Assembly: GCA_036504215.1 (NCBI GenBank)
Contig: DASXVO010000016.1
Coordinates: 188,001-252,000, forward strand
Direction of reading: 5' to 3'
DNA length: 64,000 nt
Source of the DNA: Vicinamibacterales bacterium
GTDB lineage: Bacteria; Acidobacteriota; Vicinamibacteria; Vicinamibacterales; Fen-181
Below the pieces are notes generated by a model that did not search any database, was not told the DNA's origin, and saw nothing but the letters and a program-made list of their open reading frames with translations. Both the position numbers and the translations under genes were made by a program. Below are positions 27,616 to 38,188 of the stretch, one piece after another (position 1 is the first letter of the stretch; every line of letters starts with the position of its first letter).

Positions 27616-29907
27616 ATGAGCGAAACGGACAGTCGTGGAGATTTTGCGGTCATGGGGTACGTGTCGCTTCGTCTGTTGGAGCCCGAGGAGCGCCGCGCGG
27701 AGCGGCTCGTCGTGCTGCTCATCCGCCCCTCACGCTACGACGACGAAGGCTACGTGGTGCGTCATTTCCGCGGCACGCTGCCGAGCAACACGCTCAGCTG
27801 CCTGAACAGCCTCACCGAGGACGCCGTCCGGCAGGGCGCGTTGGGTGAGGTCGAGACTCAGGTCGAGGTTCTCGACGAGATCGTCACGCGCGTGGACCCC
27901 GCCCGCCTCGCCCGTCGGTTCGCGAGGCCCGGCACGCGGATTCTGGTGGGCCTGGCAGGCGTCCAGACCAATCAGTTTCCGCGCGCGATGGACCTGGCGC
28001 GCCAGTTTCGAGCGCACGGGTGCGCCGTCATGATTGGCGGGTTCCACGTCAGTGGCTCGATCGCGATGTCAGGCGCGATGCCGCCCGAATGCCAGGCGAT
28101 GGTCGACGAGGGGGTCACGCTCGTCCTCGGCGAAGTGGAGGGACGATGGGCGGACATCCTGCGCGATGCCGCGTCCGGTCGCCTCCAACCCGTCTACGAT
28201 TTCCTTCAGAATCGGCCGGACCTCCACGACAAACCGCTGCCACGAGCGTCGCTCCGCACGCAGCGCCAGTTCGTGCTCAAGGGCAGCGGCACGATTGACG
28301 CGGGTCGCGGATGTCCGTTCGCCTGCTCGTTCTGCACGATCATCAACGTGCAGGGCCGGAAGATGCGCTGCCGCAGCGCGGAACAGATCCTGGCGCAGAT
28401 CCGCGAGAACTACACCATCGACGGGCGCCCGGGTGTGCGCCACTACTTCTTCACCGACGACAACTTCTCGCGAAACCCCGAGTGGGAGGCGATCTTCAAC
28501 GGCCTGATCGCCATGCGCGAGGACGAGGGCATGGCGATCGACTTCATGATGCAGGTGGACGTCCTCGCGCCGCGCGTGCCGCACTTCGTCGAGAAGGCCG
28601 CACGGAGCGGCTGCGTGCAGGTGTTCATCGGGATGGAGACGATTCGCGATGACAATCTGGACGCGGGCGGCAAACGCCAGAACAAGGCGGCGGACTACCG
28701 CGAGATGATCGCGACCTGGCACGAGGTCGGAGTCGTGTGTCATGTGGGCTATATCATCGGCTTCCCGCACGACACCTACGAGCGGGTGATGGAGGACGTC
28801 CGCACGCTGCGCGACGACCTGCTGGTGGACCAGGCGTCGTTCTTCGTCCTCACGCCGCTCCCCGGCTCGGAGGACCACCGTCGTGCGTGCCTGACCGGCG
28901 TCGCCATGGATCCGGACTACAACCAGTTCGACTCGTTCCGCCCGACGACGCCACATCCGCTCATGAGCCCGAGCGAGTGGATGCGGGCGTACCGCGACGC
29001 GTGGACCGAGTTCTACTCGTTCGACCAGATGCGCCGGACGCTGCTCCGCCAGAACCCGCACACCTACTGGGGCGTGCTGAAGAACCTGATCTGGTATCGC
29101 GCCGGGATGAGCGAGCAGGCCCATCCGATGGTGACCGGGTTCTTCAGGCTCAAGGATCGCACGTCGCGACGGGCCACGTTCCCCGTCGAGGGCCGATGGG
29201 CGTTCGCGCGCCGCCGGATCGGAGAGGTCGGCCGCCAATTGCGCGACTACGCGAAGATCTATCTCGAGATGCAGGAACTGTGGCTCCTGACGCGCATCCG
29301 CCGCGACGACTACGCGTTCCTCGGCGACCTGCGGAAGCTCGCGTCGCGTTCGACGCAGGACGTGAAGATGAACTGGGTTCGTGTGCACGCCGTCGTGTCC
29401 GAGCGTCTGGCCTCGGCCCGCGAGTCGCTCGGATCGGTGGCGCCGTTCGACCGCGGTCCGATGCTGGCCAGGCTCGAGACGATGCGCCAGATGATCGGCA
29501 CACGCGCCGACATGCTGGGCCAACAGGCATCCGCGCTCAGCGCGAGCGTCGGGGGACACGCGGATGTGCTGCGGGCGTCCGTGGGGACGTCCTGGGCTGC
29601 GGCCGGCCGGAAGATCACCGCGGGCAAGGACGCGGCTCAGGCAATGCTCGCGGACCTCCACCTGCGGCGCCTGCCGCCGGTCGAGCGCCCCACGCTTCCC
29701 CGCCGGATCCTCTCACGCCTGAATGTCCTCTCCATGGAGCGCCTGGAAGCCCACCGGAATCTGCGCGAGTACTGGGAGCGGACGTGGTCGGCCACCCTGC
29801 ACCTGAAGTTCTGGAAGGTCAACCCGATCGAGGCGAGTTGGCACCTCGCGCGCGACACCAGGCAGGCGTTCATCTTCCTGCTGGCGATGTTGGCGGAGAA
29901 ATACTGA
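27616..29907 (+). CDS. B12-binding-domain radical SAM protein
   Basis: A 763-residue protein with an N-terminal cobalamin-binding-like Rossmann region (about 25-200, GGFHVSGS and LVLGEVEGRW), then a radical SAM domain with the [4Fe-4S] motif C233-x3-C237-x2-C240 (RGCPFACSFC) and TDDNFSR, GMETI and GYIIGFPHDTY stretches. A long C-terminal extension of about 300 residues (from about 460) is helical, charged and without a recognised motif. Class B radical SAM enzymes perform methylations or ring rearrangements; the substrate here is unknown. AGGAG stands 5 bases before the ATG at 27616; the much longer open frame upstream is antisense to the ABC gene. The DUF2914 membrane gene follows after 71 bp. 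Confidence 0.88.
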   Translation: MSETDSRGDFAVMGYVSLRLLEPEERRAERLVVLLIRPSRYDDEGYVVRHFRGTLPSNTLSCLNSLTEDAVRQGALGEVETQVEVLDEIVTRVDPARLARRFARPGTRILVGLAGVQTNQFPRAMDLARQFRAHGCAVMIGGFHVSGSIAMSGAMPPECQAMVDEGVTLVLGEVEGRWADILRDAASGRLQPVYDFLQNRPDLHDKPLPRASLRTQRQFVLKGSGTIDAGRGCPFACSFCTIINVQGRKMRCRSAEQILAQIRENYTIDGRPGVRHYFFTDDNFSRNPEWEAIFNGLIAMREDEGMAIDFMMQVDVLAPRVPHFVEKAARSGCVQVFIGMETIRDDNLDAGGKRQNKAADYREMIATWHEVGVVCHVGYIIGFPHDTYERVMEDVRTLRDDLLVDQASFFVLTPLPGSEDHRRACLTGVAMDPDYNQFDSFRPTTPHPLMSPSEWMRAYRDAWTEFYSFDQMRRTLLRQNPHTYWGVLKNLIWYRAGMSEQAHPMVTGFFRLKDRTSRRATFPVEGRWAFARRRIGEVGRQLRDYAKIYLEMQELWLLTRIRRDDYAFLGDLRKLASRSTQDVKMNWVRVHAVVSERLASARESLGSVAPFDRGPMLARLETMRQMIGTRADMLGQQASALSASVGGHADVLRASVGTSWAAAGRKITAGKDAAQAMLADLHLRRLPPVERPTLPRRILSRLNVLSMERLEAHRNLREYWERTWSATLHLKFWKVNPIEASWHLARDTRQAFIFLLAMLAEKY

Positions 29908-29978
29908 GAGACGCGCTGGGTGCGAAGCGCTGAGTGCTGGCCCGCCGCCTCCGACCCGGACTATGATCGCCGTCAATC

Positions 29979-31037
29979 GTGCTCCGCGTTCCCCGACTCC
30001 TCTCGCCCGTGTTCGACTTCATTCACCGCCACGAGCACCTGCTCTGGGGGCTTCACAGCCTCTGGGCGCTTGCGCTCGGAATCGGTGTCATGTGGGTGGG
30101 CGCACACAACTACGCCTGGCTCCGCGTCACGCTCTTCTACGTGGCGTTCCTGTGGGTCACGAGCCTGTTCGTACCCGCCCTCGTCGATCGCCCCGGGATG
30201 GGCACGAAATGGCGCGGCCGCCTGCGCCTCGTCATCAACTACTTCAGCAAGAACTTCTACCAGCAGCTCTTGTTCTTCCTGTTGCCGATCTACTACGCGA
30301 GCGCCTCGGCCTGGTCCGCAAACCTGGTGTTCGTCGGCTTTCTCGGTGCTTCAGCGCTCGTCTCCACGCTCGACGTCGTCTACGACCGGCACCTGTCGGT
30401 GCGTCGCGGACTGGTGGCAGTCTTCTTCGCGTTCAACCTGTTCGCGTGCATCAACGTGATGCTGCCAACGCTGTGGAGCATCAGCAACCGAACGGCTGTT
30501 CCCGTCAGCGCAGGCCTCGCGATCGTGGCGTTCGCCTCGATCCGGTACCGGCTGCGCGAGCTGGCGCCGTTTCACGTCCGGTTGCAGATCGGCCTGGCGG
30601 GCATCGTGCTGATTCTGCTCGTGGCGCTCGGCCGCCCGTTGATTCCGCCCGCGCCGCTGCGCCTCCTCCGGACGGACTTCGGCCAGGCGATCGACCGCCG
30701 CGCACTGCAGATCGCCAACCCGATGGACGCGGTGCCGCTCGTAGCGACGGGGCGGGTTTACGCATTGACCGCCATCTACGCTCCCCTCGGCCTGCGCGAC
30801 CGGATGGGCCACCGGTGGTATCAGGACGGGCGTCTCGTCTACGCGTCGCCGTTCTACGAGCTGACTGGCGGACGCAAGGAAGGATTCCGCTTGTGGACGA
30901 GCGCTCCGGTGAAGGGCGTGACCGAGGGGACGGTCGTCCGCGTGGATGTGACGACCGAGGCTGGCCAGCTCGTCGGCCGCGCCGAGATTCGAGGCCGGGA
31001 CGCCGGGGACCCGAACCTGCCCCCGGCTGTGAGATGA
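29979..31037 (+). CDS. Multi-pass membrane protein with DUF2914-like C-terminus
   Basis: A 352-residue protein. The N-terminal two thirds contain about seven hydrophobic helices (for example LWALALGIGVMWVGAHNYAW, LLFFLLPIYYASASA, LQIGLAGIVLILLVALG). The last 110 residues form a soluble domain resembling DUF2914 (DRMGHRWYQDGRLVYASPFY, then FRLWTSAPVKG and GTVVRVDVTTEAGQLVGRAE). The overall design matches the DUF5924/DUF2914 membrane family, of unknown function. The GTG at 29979 is the first reasonable start; no strong Shine-Dalgarno was found. It follows the radical SAM gene on the same strand and precedes parE, with a palindrome in the 58-bp gap to parE. Confidence 0.75.
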   Translation: MLRVPRLLSPVFDFIHRHEHLLWGLHSLWALALGIGVMWVGAHNYAWLRVTLFYVAFLWVTSLFVPALVDRPGMGTKWRGRLRLVINYFSKNFYQQLLFFLLPIYYASASAWSANLVFVGFLGASALVSTLDVVYDRHLSVRRGLVAVFFAFNLFACINVMLPTLWSISNRTAVPVSAGLAIVAFASIRYRLRELAPFHVRLQIGLAGIVLILLVALGRPLIPPAPLRLLRTDFGQAIDRRALQIANPMDAVPLVATGRVYALTAIYAPLGLRDRMGHRWYQDGRLVYASPFYELTGGRKEGFRLWTSAPVKGVTEGTVVRVDVTTEAGQLVGRAEIRGRDAGDPNLPPAVR

Positions 31038-31049
31038 TGATCTGATTCC

Positions 31050-31070
31050 GGACGGGCTGGGCGCCCGTCC
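31050..31070. repeat. Palindrome before parE
   Basis: GGACGGGC (31050-31057) and GCCCGTCC (31063-31070) form an 8-bp hairpin with a 5-base loop in the 58-bp gap before parE. It resembles the GGGCGGGACGCCC element at 22991-23009 and could end the upstream transcript. No T-run follows. Confidence 0.5.
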
Positions 31071-31095
31071 CACCACACAGGCCCGTCCGACTCAG

Positions 31096-33012
31096 ATGAC
31101 GACTTCCTACACGGCAAAAGACATCACCGTTCTCGAAGGCCTCGACCCCGTTCGCAAGCGGCCCGGCATGTACATCGGCGGCGTCGGCTCGGCCGGGCTG
31201 CACCACCTCGCCTGGGAGATTCTCGACAACGCCATCGACGAGGCAATGAATGGCTACGCCTCGTCCATCCAGGTCACGCTCCATGCCGACGGCTCGTCCA
31301 TCACGGTGTCGGACGATGGGCGCGGCATCCCGGTGGACAAGCACCCGCAGACGAAGAAGAGCGCGCTCGAGGTGATCTTCACGATGCTCCACGCCGGCGG
31401 CAAGTTCGGCCACGGCAACTACAAGACCGCAGGCGGTCTCCACGGCGTCGGCGCGAGCGTCGTCAACGCGCTGTCGAAGGACCTCGTCGCGACGGTCAAG
31501 CGCGACGGCGGGCTCTGGGAGCAGCGCTTCAGGCAGGGGAAGCCCGTCGGGCCCCTGAAGCGGCTGGGGGCGGCACGCGGTACCGGAACGACGGTCTACT
31601 TCCATCCCGATCCGACGATCTTCCCGAAGATCGACTTCGAGCCGTCGGTCATCCGCGAGCGGCTCGACGTGGCGAGTTACCTCCACAAGGGACTCAAGGT
31701 CGACTTCGACGACGAGTCGAACGGGACGAAGGAAGTCTTCGAGCACAGCGAGGGGCTCGTGGACTTCCTGAAGAAAATCATCGCGGACAAGTCGTTCAAG
31801 CCGATTCACGAGACGCCGTTCACGTTGTTCAAGGAGAACGGCCTGCGCGGCGAGTTGGTCCTCCAGTGGACCGAGGCGACCGACGAGCTCGTGAAGAGCT
31901 ACGTGAACGGCATCCCGACGGGATCGGGCGGCACCCACGAAAACGGGCTCCGCGCCGGGCTCGGCAAGGCGGTGCGCAACTACATCGAGACGCACACTCT
32001 CTCACCGAAGGGGGTGACGATCAGCGCCGAGGACATCCGCGAGGGCGTGGTCGGCGTGCTCAGCATCTTCATGGAGGAGCCGCAGTTCCAGGGCCAGACG
32101 AAGGACCGCCTGAACAACCCCGAGGTGCTCTCGGCGGTGGACTCGATGGTACGGCCCGGGCTCGAATTGTGGCTGAACGAGAATCGAAGCGTGGCGGAGG
32201 CCATCGTCGGCCGCATCATCCTGGCCGCCCGGGCGCGCGAGGCCAGCCGCGCCGCGCAGCAGGAAGTCACCCGGAAGAGCGCGACGTCGAACCGTCTCAC
32301 GCTGCCCGGCAAGCTCAGTGACTGCTCGTCGCCGGCCCGCCCCGACTCCGAGATCTTCATCGTCGAAGGCGATTCAGCCGGCGGCTCGGCCAAGCAGGGA
32401 CGAGACCGGACGCGGCAGGCGATTCTGCCGCTGCGCGGCAAAGTTCTCAACACCGAGAGCGTGTCGCTCGCGAAAGTGCTCGAGAACAAGGAACTGTCGG
32501 ACCTCGTCACGGCACTCGGCTGCGGGCTCGGAAAGAACTTCGACATCAGCCGGCTGCGCTACGGCAGGATCATCATCCTTGCCGACGCGGACTCGGACGG
32601 CAACCACATCGCCACGCTGCTCCTCACGTTCATCTACCGTCACATGCCGCAGTTGATGGCCCGGGGCCACGTCTTCCTCGCCCAGCCGCCGCTCTACCGG
32701 ATCGACATCGGCAAGGAGACACACTGGGCGCTCGACGACGCGCAACGGAACAAGATCCTCGCGCAGCACGGCACGCCTGGCCCCGGCAAGGCGACGCCGG
32801 AGATCACGCGGTTCAAGGGGCTGGGCGAGATGATGCCGAAGGTCCTGTGGGAGACGACACTCAACCCGAGGACGCGTCGACTGCTACGCGTGGAGATCGC
32901 GGACCAGATCGTGACCGACCGCGTGATCAACGAACTGATGGGCCGCGACGCCTCGGCGCGCTTTCGGTTCATCATGGACCGCGCGGAGGAGGCGGAGGAA
33001 CTGGACGTCTAG
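31096..33012 (+). CDS. parE: DNA topoisomerase IV subunit B
   Basis: A 638-residue type IIA topoisomerase ATPase subunit. The GHKL ATPase domain shows EILDNAIDEA, DDGRGIP and GGLHGVGASVVNALS. The Toprim domain shows IVEGDSAGGSAKQGRDR (E424 region) and DADSDGNHI (about 497-505). The length lacks the insertion of proteobacterial GyrB. ParE rather than GyrB is inferred from the paired parC-like gene nearby on the opposite strand, although gyrA/gyrB-type pairs are hard to tell apart by eye. The ATG at 31096 opens the conserved N-terminus. A PfkB kinase gene converges with it 14 bp away and separates it from parC. Confidence 0.92.
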   Translation: MTTSYTAKDITVLEGLDPVRKRPGMYIGGVGSAGLHHLAWEILDNAIDEAMNGYASSIQVTLHADGSSITVSDDGRGIPVDKHPQTKKSALEVIFTMLHAGGKFGHGNYKTAGGLHGVGASVVNALSKDLVATVKRDGGLWEQRFRQGKPVGPLKRLGAARGTGTTVYFHPDPTIFPKIDFEPSVIRERLDVASYLHKGLKVDFDDESNGTKEVFEHSEGLVDFLKKIIADKSFKPIHETPFTLFKENGLRGELVLQWTEATDELVKSYVNGIPTGSGGTHENGLRAGLGKAVRNYIETHTLSPKGVTISAEDIREGVVGVLSIFMEEPQFQGQTKDRLNNPEVLSAVDSMVRPGLELWLNENRSVAEAIVGRIILAARAREASRAAQQEVTRKSATSNRLTLPGKLSDCSSPARPDSEIFIVEGDSAGGSAKQGRDRTRQAILPLRGKVLNTESVSLAKVLENKELSDLVTALGCGLGKNFDISRLRYGRIIILADADSDGNHIATLLLTFIYRHMPQLMARGHVFLAQPPLYRIDIGKETHWALDDAQRNKILAQHGTPGPGKATPEITRFKGLGEMMPKVLWETTLNPRTRRLLRVEIADQIVTDRVINELMGRDASARFRFIMDRAEEAEELDV

Positions 33013-33026
33013 CTCGCCGAGGCTCC

Positions 33027-33980
33027 TCACACCCGCCGCTCTGCGTGGCCGTCTTCCATCATGCGCAACGTCTCGGCCAGCCCGGGCACGCCGTCCAAGG
33101 CGCCGAGACGCATGCACTTCACCGCGGCCGCCGCATTGGCGACCTGCAGGATGCGAGCGGTCTCCCAGCCGGCGAGCAGACCGTAGATGAACGCCCCGCG
33201 AAAGACGTCGCCAGACCCCGTAGTGTCCACCGCGTCCACCCGGCACGCCGGTGACACGATGAACCGATCGCCGTCGAGCGCAACGGCCCCGCGATCGCCG
33301 GCCGTCATGCACAGCAGGCCGTCGTGATGATGCCGCAGCGCCCGCAGCGCTCGTTCGCTGTCGCGGATCCCCGTCAACTGTTCCGTCAACCCTTCCGCGA
33401 AGATCGGCACCGTCACGGAGCGGACCAGTTCCTCGGTCCGCTCCGTCATGCGGTCCAGATCGCTCGTGACGGGAATCCCCAGTTCGCGGGCGTGTCGCGC
33501 CGCACGAATCGCGGCGGCCTGGTCCACATCGTCCACGTGCAGCAGCCGGGTGGACGCGAGGACCTCGAGCGGCACATCGGCATCCTCGAGCGCCAGGCGC
33601 TCATCGCGGTCCCATAGCACGGCGCGCTCGCCCGTCTGCCCGTCGATGAGGATGACGGCGAACTGGGTGGTCGCGTCGTCACGCGTCACGAGGCCCGAGA
33701 GGTCAATGCCGCGGCCGCCGAGGGTCTCCCGCACGCGCCGGCCGTGGTCGTCGCGCCCGATCGCCCCGATGTATCTCGCACGCAGGCCGAATGCCGCACA
33801 TGTCGCCATCGCGGTGGCGGTCTGGCCGCCGCAACAGACGACCTGCCGGGCGATGCGCATCTTCGAATGCCAGCCGGAGGGCTTCGGAAACGCCGGCAGC
33901 AGGTGTACGAGGTCCACCGAGTTGGCGCCCAGCCCGATGACGTCCCACGCACGCGAACTGGAGTCTGGAATCACGGCCAT
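33027..33980 (-). CDS. PfkB-family carbohydrate kinase
   Basis: A 317-residue ribokinase-like kinase. The N-terminal motif CCGGQTATAMATCAAFGL and the C-terminal signature DTTGSGDVFRGAFIYGLL are both present, with the catalytic base Asp in the GSGD turn (usual GAGD). A substrate-site DDATTQ-x-AVI segment is visible. The sugar or nucleoside specificity cannot be assigned. It is convergent with parE (14-bp gap) and about 140 bp downstream of parC on the same strand. The short gap to parC holds no recognisable gene. Confidence 0.9.
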   Translation of the reverse strand: MAVIPDSSSRAWDVIGLGANSVDLVHLLPAFPKPSGWHSKMRIARQVVCCGGQTATAMATCAAFGLRARYIGAIGRDDHGRRVRETLGGRGIDLSGLVTRDDATTQFAVILIDGQTGERAVLWDRDERLALEDADVPLEVLASTRLLHVDDVDQAAAIRAARHARELGIPVTSDLDRMTERTEELVRSVTVPIFAEGLTEQLTGIRDSERALRALRHHHDGLLCMTAGDRGAVALDGDRFIVSPACRVDAVDTTGSGDVFRGAFIYGLLAGWETARILQVANAAAAVKCMRLGALDGVPGLAETLRMMEDGHAERRV

Positions 33981-34120
33981 GAGTCACCTGCCGGGGAGAC
34001 TGCCTCGAGCTTCCGGCCGACCTCGCTCCGAGTGTCGCCGGTGCCACGGCTGGGAACACGGGAAGGCGTGCCACAACCGTCCGTGGGCTCCCGGCTCCAC
34101 CCTTCGGTGCGCGCGCGGTC

Positions 34121-36562
34121 TCACTGCGGAAACGGCGCAGGAATCTCCGGCGAACCCCAGATGACCCGCGTGAACTGGCCGCGCTGGAGCAACTCGCGTC
34201 CACGGCCCCCACGGCTCGTCACCTCGTATTTCGTCGTGCTGACCGTCTGCTCGGCGCCGCGGGACGTCTCAACGGTCAGGAGATCGCGGTCGCCGCTCGA
34301 CGCGATGAAACCCAGCACGCGGTCCTCGCCGGGTTTGATCTTGATCAGAATGACGCCCCTGCCCGGCCCCGAGAGGTAGTTCACCTCGTCGACCTTGCAC
34401 AGCATCGCGCGGGCCTGCTCGGTGACCGCAATGATCGTTTCGGTCCCGTGAACGAGCGAAATCCCGACGACATCGACGCCCTCCGCCGGCCGCGCGTACC
34501 GCCGACCCGCCCGCGTGCTCGGTTCGACGAGCGCCTCGAGGCCGAAGCGCAGGCTGTATCCGTCGCTCGTCACCGCCAGCGCGTGCGTCCGCGGCACCTC
34601 GCCTTCCTCCTCCGCCGCGATGCCCTTCGTCACCCGCGGATCGAGGCTGATGACGGTGACCACTTTCTCGCCGTCCCGGAACTTGAACAGTCGCTGCACC
34701 GGCTCGCCGTATCCGGTGGACGCCGGCACGTCGATGATTCGGCACGTGTACGCCACGCCGAAGTTCGTGAAGAACGCGACCGTCGCGCGCGTGCTGCCCG
34801 CCGCCACGGTCAGCACCTGGTCGCCCTCGCGCAGCCGGGTCGTCGCCAGGTCTCGGACCTCCTTCTGGCGCTTCACCCACCCGTCCCGTGAGACGATGAC
34901 GACGTTGTCTTCTTCGACGATGAAGTCGTTCGCGGTGTACTCGACCTCCTCGCCCCCCGGCTCCAGCAGCGTGCGGCGCGGATCCGTCTTCGGGTTGCCG
35001 TACTTCTGTCGCAGCTCGTTCAACTCGTCGCGCACGATTTTCCAGCGCGCCGTGTCGTCACGCAGCAACGCGCCGATCTGCCGTACCCGCTTCTGCTTCT
35101 CGTCCAGTTCCTTCCGGATGACGAGGATCTCGAGCCGCGCCAGGCGATACAGCTTCAGCTCGAGGATCGCGTCGGTCTGCTCCTCGTCGAGGCCGAACCG
35201 CTTGATGATCTGCCGCGCCGCGTCCTGCTTTCCGTCCGACTTCCGGATGATCTTGATGATCTCGTCGAGCGCGTCGAACACCTTGTCGAATCCCTCGAGC
35301 ACGTGGATCCGCTTCCGAAGCGCGGCCAACTCGTGCTCGAGACGACGCGTGACGACATCGAGCCTGAAATGGAGGAAGTGCCAGAGCATCGACTTGAGGT
35401 CGAGGCGCTCCGGCCGACAGACCTCGGGGTTCTCGGTCGGGATCAGGCATGTCAGGTTGACGATGAAGCTGGTCTGGAGCGGTGTGTGCTTGAACAGATA
35501 CGCCAGCACCATCTTCTCGTCGGCGTCGCGCTTGATCTCGAGCGCGATCCGCACGTCGTCGGCCGACAGATCCTTGACGTCCAGCAGCGCGGCCAGCTTG
35601 CGGCTCAATACGACTTCCGCGATTCGCTCGACGAGTTGCGACTTGTTGACCGTGTACGGGACGCTCGTGACGTAGAGCGTCCTGGTCGACCGCGTCGTCG
35701 GGCCTTCCGTCCACGTCGCGCGGAGCCGAATCGATCCACTCCCGGTCTTGTAGATCTCCTTCAACTCCTCGGCTGAATTCAGTACTTGCCCGCCCGTCGG
35801 GAAGTCCGGGCCCTTGACGTACCGGCAGAGCTGGGTGGTGCTGAGGTCCGGGTTGTCGAGCAGCTTCACGAGAGCGGTGCAGACTTCGGACAGGTTGTGC
35901 GGCGGGATGCTCGTCGCCATGCCGACGGCAATGCCCGTGGCACCATTGACGAGCAGGTTGGGCAATCGGGCGGGAAGGACCACGGGCTCGGTCTTCGTGC
36001 CGTCGTAGTTCGGCCGGAACGCGACCGTGTCCCGGTCGATCTCCGACAGCATCTCGTCGCTGAGGCGGGCGAGCCGGCACTCGGTGTAGCGCATCGCCGC
36101 CGCGGCGTCGCCGTCGAGCGAGCCGAAGTTGCCGGACCCGTCGATGAGCGGATAGCGCAGGGAGAAGGGCTGCGCCATGCGCACCAGCGTTTCGTACAAC
36201 GCTGAGTCGCCGTGAGGGTGGTAGCTCCCCATCACGTCGCCGACCACCTTCGCGCACTTCCGGTGCTTGGCTGCCGCCGTGAGGTTCTGCTGCCACATCG
36301 TGAAGAGGATGCGTCGCTGCACGGGCTTGAGGCCATCGCGCACGTCGGGCAGGGCGCGCGAGGTGATGACCGAGAGCGCGTAGTTCAGGTAGCGCGCCTG
36401 GGCCGCCTCGTGCAGTGCCACCGCTTCGCCGCCGCCGTCGCCACCCTTCGACTGCCCCGCCAGCGGCGGCCACGTCGGCGCCTGGCCGGTCGGCGCCTTC
36501 ACGTACTCCTCGAGTTCGAACAGCGAACGTTCCTCTGGGTCTTGGTCCTTGTCGTTCGACAA
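34121..36562 (-). CDS. parC: DNA topoisomerase IV subunit A
   Basis: An 813-residue type IIA topoisomerase cleavage subunit. The winged-helix core has the QRRILFTMW and [20 protein letters not shown] stretches. The catalytic tyrosine is Y159 in AMRYTECRL, about 39 residues later than in E. coli ParC because of an N-terminal extension (EELEEYVKA-like, acidic). A coiled coil and a C-terminal beta-pinwheel domain follow (repeats such as [15 protein letters not shown] and [16 protein letters not shown]). I see no canonical GyrA box, in line with ParC rather than GyrA. It begins 22 bp after the upstream acyl-CoA synthetase gene and probably shares its transcript. parE is 1.1 kb away on the other strand. 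Confidence 0.9.
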   Translation of the reverse strand: MSNDKDQDPEERSLFELEEYVKAPTGQAPTWPPLAGQSKGGDGGGEAVALHEAAQARYLNYALSVITSRALPDVRDGLKPVQRRILFTMWQQNLTAAAKHRKCAKVVGDVMGSYHPHGDSALYETLVRMAQPFSLRYPLIDGSGNFGSLDGDAAAAMRYTECRLARLSDEMLSEIDRDTVAFRPNYDGTKTEPVVLPARLPNLLVNGATGIAVGMATSIPPHNLSEVCTALVKLLDNPDLSTTQLCRYVKGPDFPTGGQVLNSAEELKEIYKTGSGSIRLRATWTEGPTTRSTRTLYVTSVPYTVNKSQLVERIAEVVLSRKLAALLDVKDLSADDVRIALEIKRDADEKMVLAYLFKHTPLQTSFIVNLTCLIPTENPEVCRPERLDLKSMLWHFLHFRLDVVTRRLEHELAALRKRIHVLEGFDKVFDALDEIIKIIRKSDGKQDAARQIIKRFGLDEEQTDAILELKLYRLARLEILVIRKELDEKQKRVRQIGALLRDDTARWKIVRDELNELRQKYGNPKTDPRRTLLEPGGEEVEYTANDFIVEEDNVVIVSRDGWVKRQKEVRDLATTRLREGDQVLTVAAGSTRATVAFFTNFGVAYTCRIIDVPASTGYGEPVQRLFKFRDGEKVVTVISLDPRVTKGIAAEEEGEVPRTHALAVTSDGYSLRFGLEALVEPSTRAGRRYARPAEGVDVVGISLVHGTETIIAVTEQARAMLCKVDEVNYLSGPGRGVILIKIKPGEDRVLGFIASSGDRDLLTVETSRGAEQTVSTTKYEVTSRGGRGRELLQRGQFTRVIWGSPEIPAPFPQ

Positions 36563-36584
36563 CCTTCGGTCCCTCCAAAGCGAA

Positions 36585-38069
36585 CTATTGTAGCCGTTTC
36601 CGAACCTCTGCCTTCACCACCTTGCCCATTGCGTTGCGCGGCAGCTCGGAGGTGATCGCCAGCCGCGTCGGCAGCTTGTACGTCGCGAGGCGCGGCGCGG
36701 CCCACGCGCGCAGAGTGTCGAGCGACAGCGTCTCGCCGGGCCGAAGCACCAGAGCCGCCGCCACACGCTCGCCCCAATCCTCGTCGGCGACGCCGACAAC
36801 CGCGCATTCCTCCACCGCCGGATGCTCGCGCAGGACTTCCTCGATTTCCAGCGCGGACACCTTGTAGCCGCCGGTCTTGATGATGTCGGCGGACAGCCGA
36901 CCCAGGATACGGTAGCTGCCGTCTTCGACGATTGCGACATCGCCCGTCCGGAACCAGCCGTCGTGGAACGCGGCTTCGGTCGCGGCCGGCCGATGCCAGT
37001 ATTCGCGAAACACGCCAGGCCCGCGGACCTCGATCTCACCCGGTGTCCCGGCTGCGACCTCGACGCCGGCGTCGTCCACCAGCCGAATCTCGACACCCGG
37101 GAGCGGCGTCCCGACCGAACCCGGACGCCGCGTGCCGACGAGCGGGTTCGACAGGGCCATGCCGATCTCGGTCATGCCGTAGCGTTCGAGCAGCACCTGG
37201 CCCGTGGCCGCCCTCCATCGGTTCAACACCGCAACCGGCAGCGCCGCGGAACCGGACACGGTTAGGCGGAGACGGCTGGCCCCATCGGTCCAGCGGCTGC
37301 GGGTGATCGGATCGGCGGCATCCCACGCGGCCAGCAGCTTGCTGTAGATCGTCGGAACGGCCATGAAGAGCGTGAACCTGCCCGAGGCCAGGCGTTCCCA
37401 CGCGGATGCCGCGTCGAACGGGGACAGGAATTCACACGTCGCGCCAGCCCACAGTGCGCAGCACAGGACGTTCACGATGCCATGCACGTGGTTCAACGGC
37501 AGAACGTGCAGCACGCGGTCGTCGGCCGTCCAATGCCAGGCGTCGACGAGTGTCGCGATCTGCGCGTCGAGATTCGCGTGCGTCGTCAGGACGCCCTTCG
37601 GCCTGCTGCTCGTTCCGCTCGTGTAGAGGATCATCGCCGCGCAGTCGTCGCCAAGATCGGGCAGTGACGCGCCGGTCCCGGCGATGGCCGTCGAGAGACG
37701 GAATCGTGCGCCCCGGCTCACCGCGATCGGCCGGAGCGTCGCTTCGAACTCCGGACTCGAGACCACTGTCACCGCTCCGGTATCAGCGACGATGTAGTCC
37801 CACTCCGCCACCGCCTGGGACGCGGCGATCGGCACGGCGATGCCACCGGCGCGCCAGATGCCCCACTGCCAGACCACATGGTCGCGCCCTGGCGGGACGA
37901 GGAAGACGACCGGTGCGCCCTCCAGATCTGAGCGACCGTCGAGCAAGGCGCCCGCCGTGCCGGCCGACGCCGCCAGCAGGTCGCCGAAACGCACGGCCCC
38001 CTCCCGGTCGACCACCGCCACACGGTCCGAAACGCGTTGCGCACCTGCGATAATGTGAGGTTCTGCCAT
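36585..38069 (-). CDS. Acyl-CoA synthetase, malonyl-CoA-synthetase-like
   Basis: A 494-residue AMP-forming ligase. The P-loop motif is [14 protein letters not shown], the adenylation core contains [10 protein letters not shown] and WFRTGDVA, and the C-terminal catalytic lysine is in [12 protein letters not shown]. The [20 protein letters not shown] stretch is characteristic of the MatB/ACSF3 branch, suggesting malonate or methylmalonate activation to the CoA ester. That substrate is inferred, not proven. The ATG at 38069 opens a conserved N-terminus. parC follows only 22 bp downstream, an odd pairing of acyl-CoA metabolism with a topoisomerase. Confidence 0.87.
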   Translation of the reverse strand: MAEPHIIAGAQRVSDRVAVVDREGAVRFGDLLAASAGTAGALLDGRSDLEGAPVVFLVPPGRDHVVWQWGIWRAGGIAVPIAASQAVAEWDYIVADTGAVTVVSSPEFEATLRPIAVSRGARFRLSTAIAGTGASLPDLGDDCAAMILYTSGTSSRPKGVLTTHANLDAQIATLVDAWHWTADDRVLHVLPLNHVHGIVNVLCCALWAGATCEFLSPFDAASAWERLASGRFTLFMAVPTIYSKLLAAWDAADPITRSRWTDGASRLRLTVSGSAALPVAVLNRWRAATGQVLLERYGMTEIGMALSNPLVGTRRPGSVGTPLPGVEIRLVDDAGVEVAAGTPGEIEVRGPGVFREYWHRPAATEAAFHDGWFRTGDVAIVEDGSYRILGRLSADIIKTGGYKVSALEIEEVLREHPAVEECAVVGVADEDWGERVAAALVLRPGETLSLDTLRAWAAPRLATYKLPTRLAITSELPRNAMGKVVKAEVRKRLQ

Positions 38070-38188
38070 GTGGAAGAATGGTTACGGATCCGAAATACAA
38101 GTATGAAAGTCGAAAGGGAACGTAGTCCCGACCCCGTCAACCTCAACAATTATGCCGGCACTGCATTTGCAGACCGGTGTGTTCTCAG

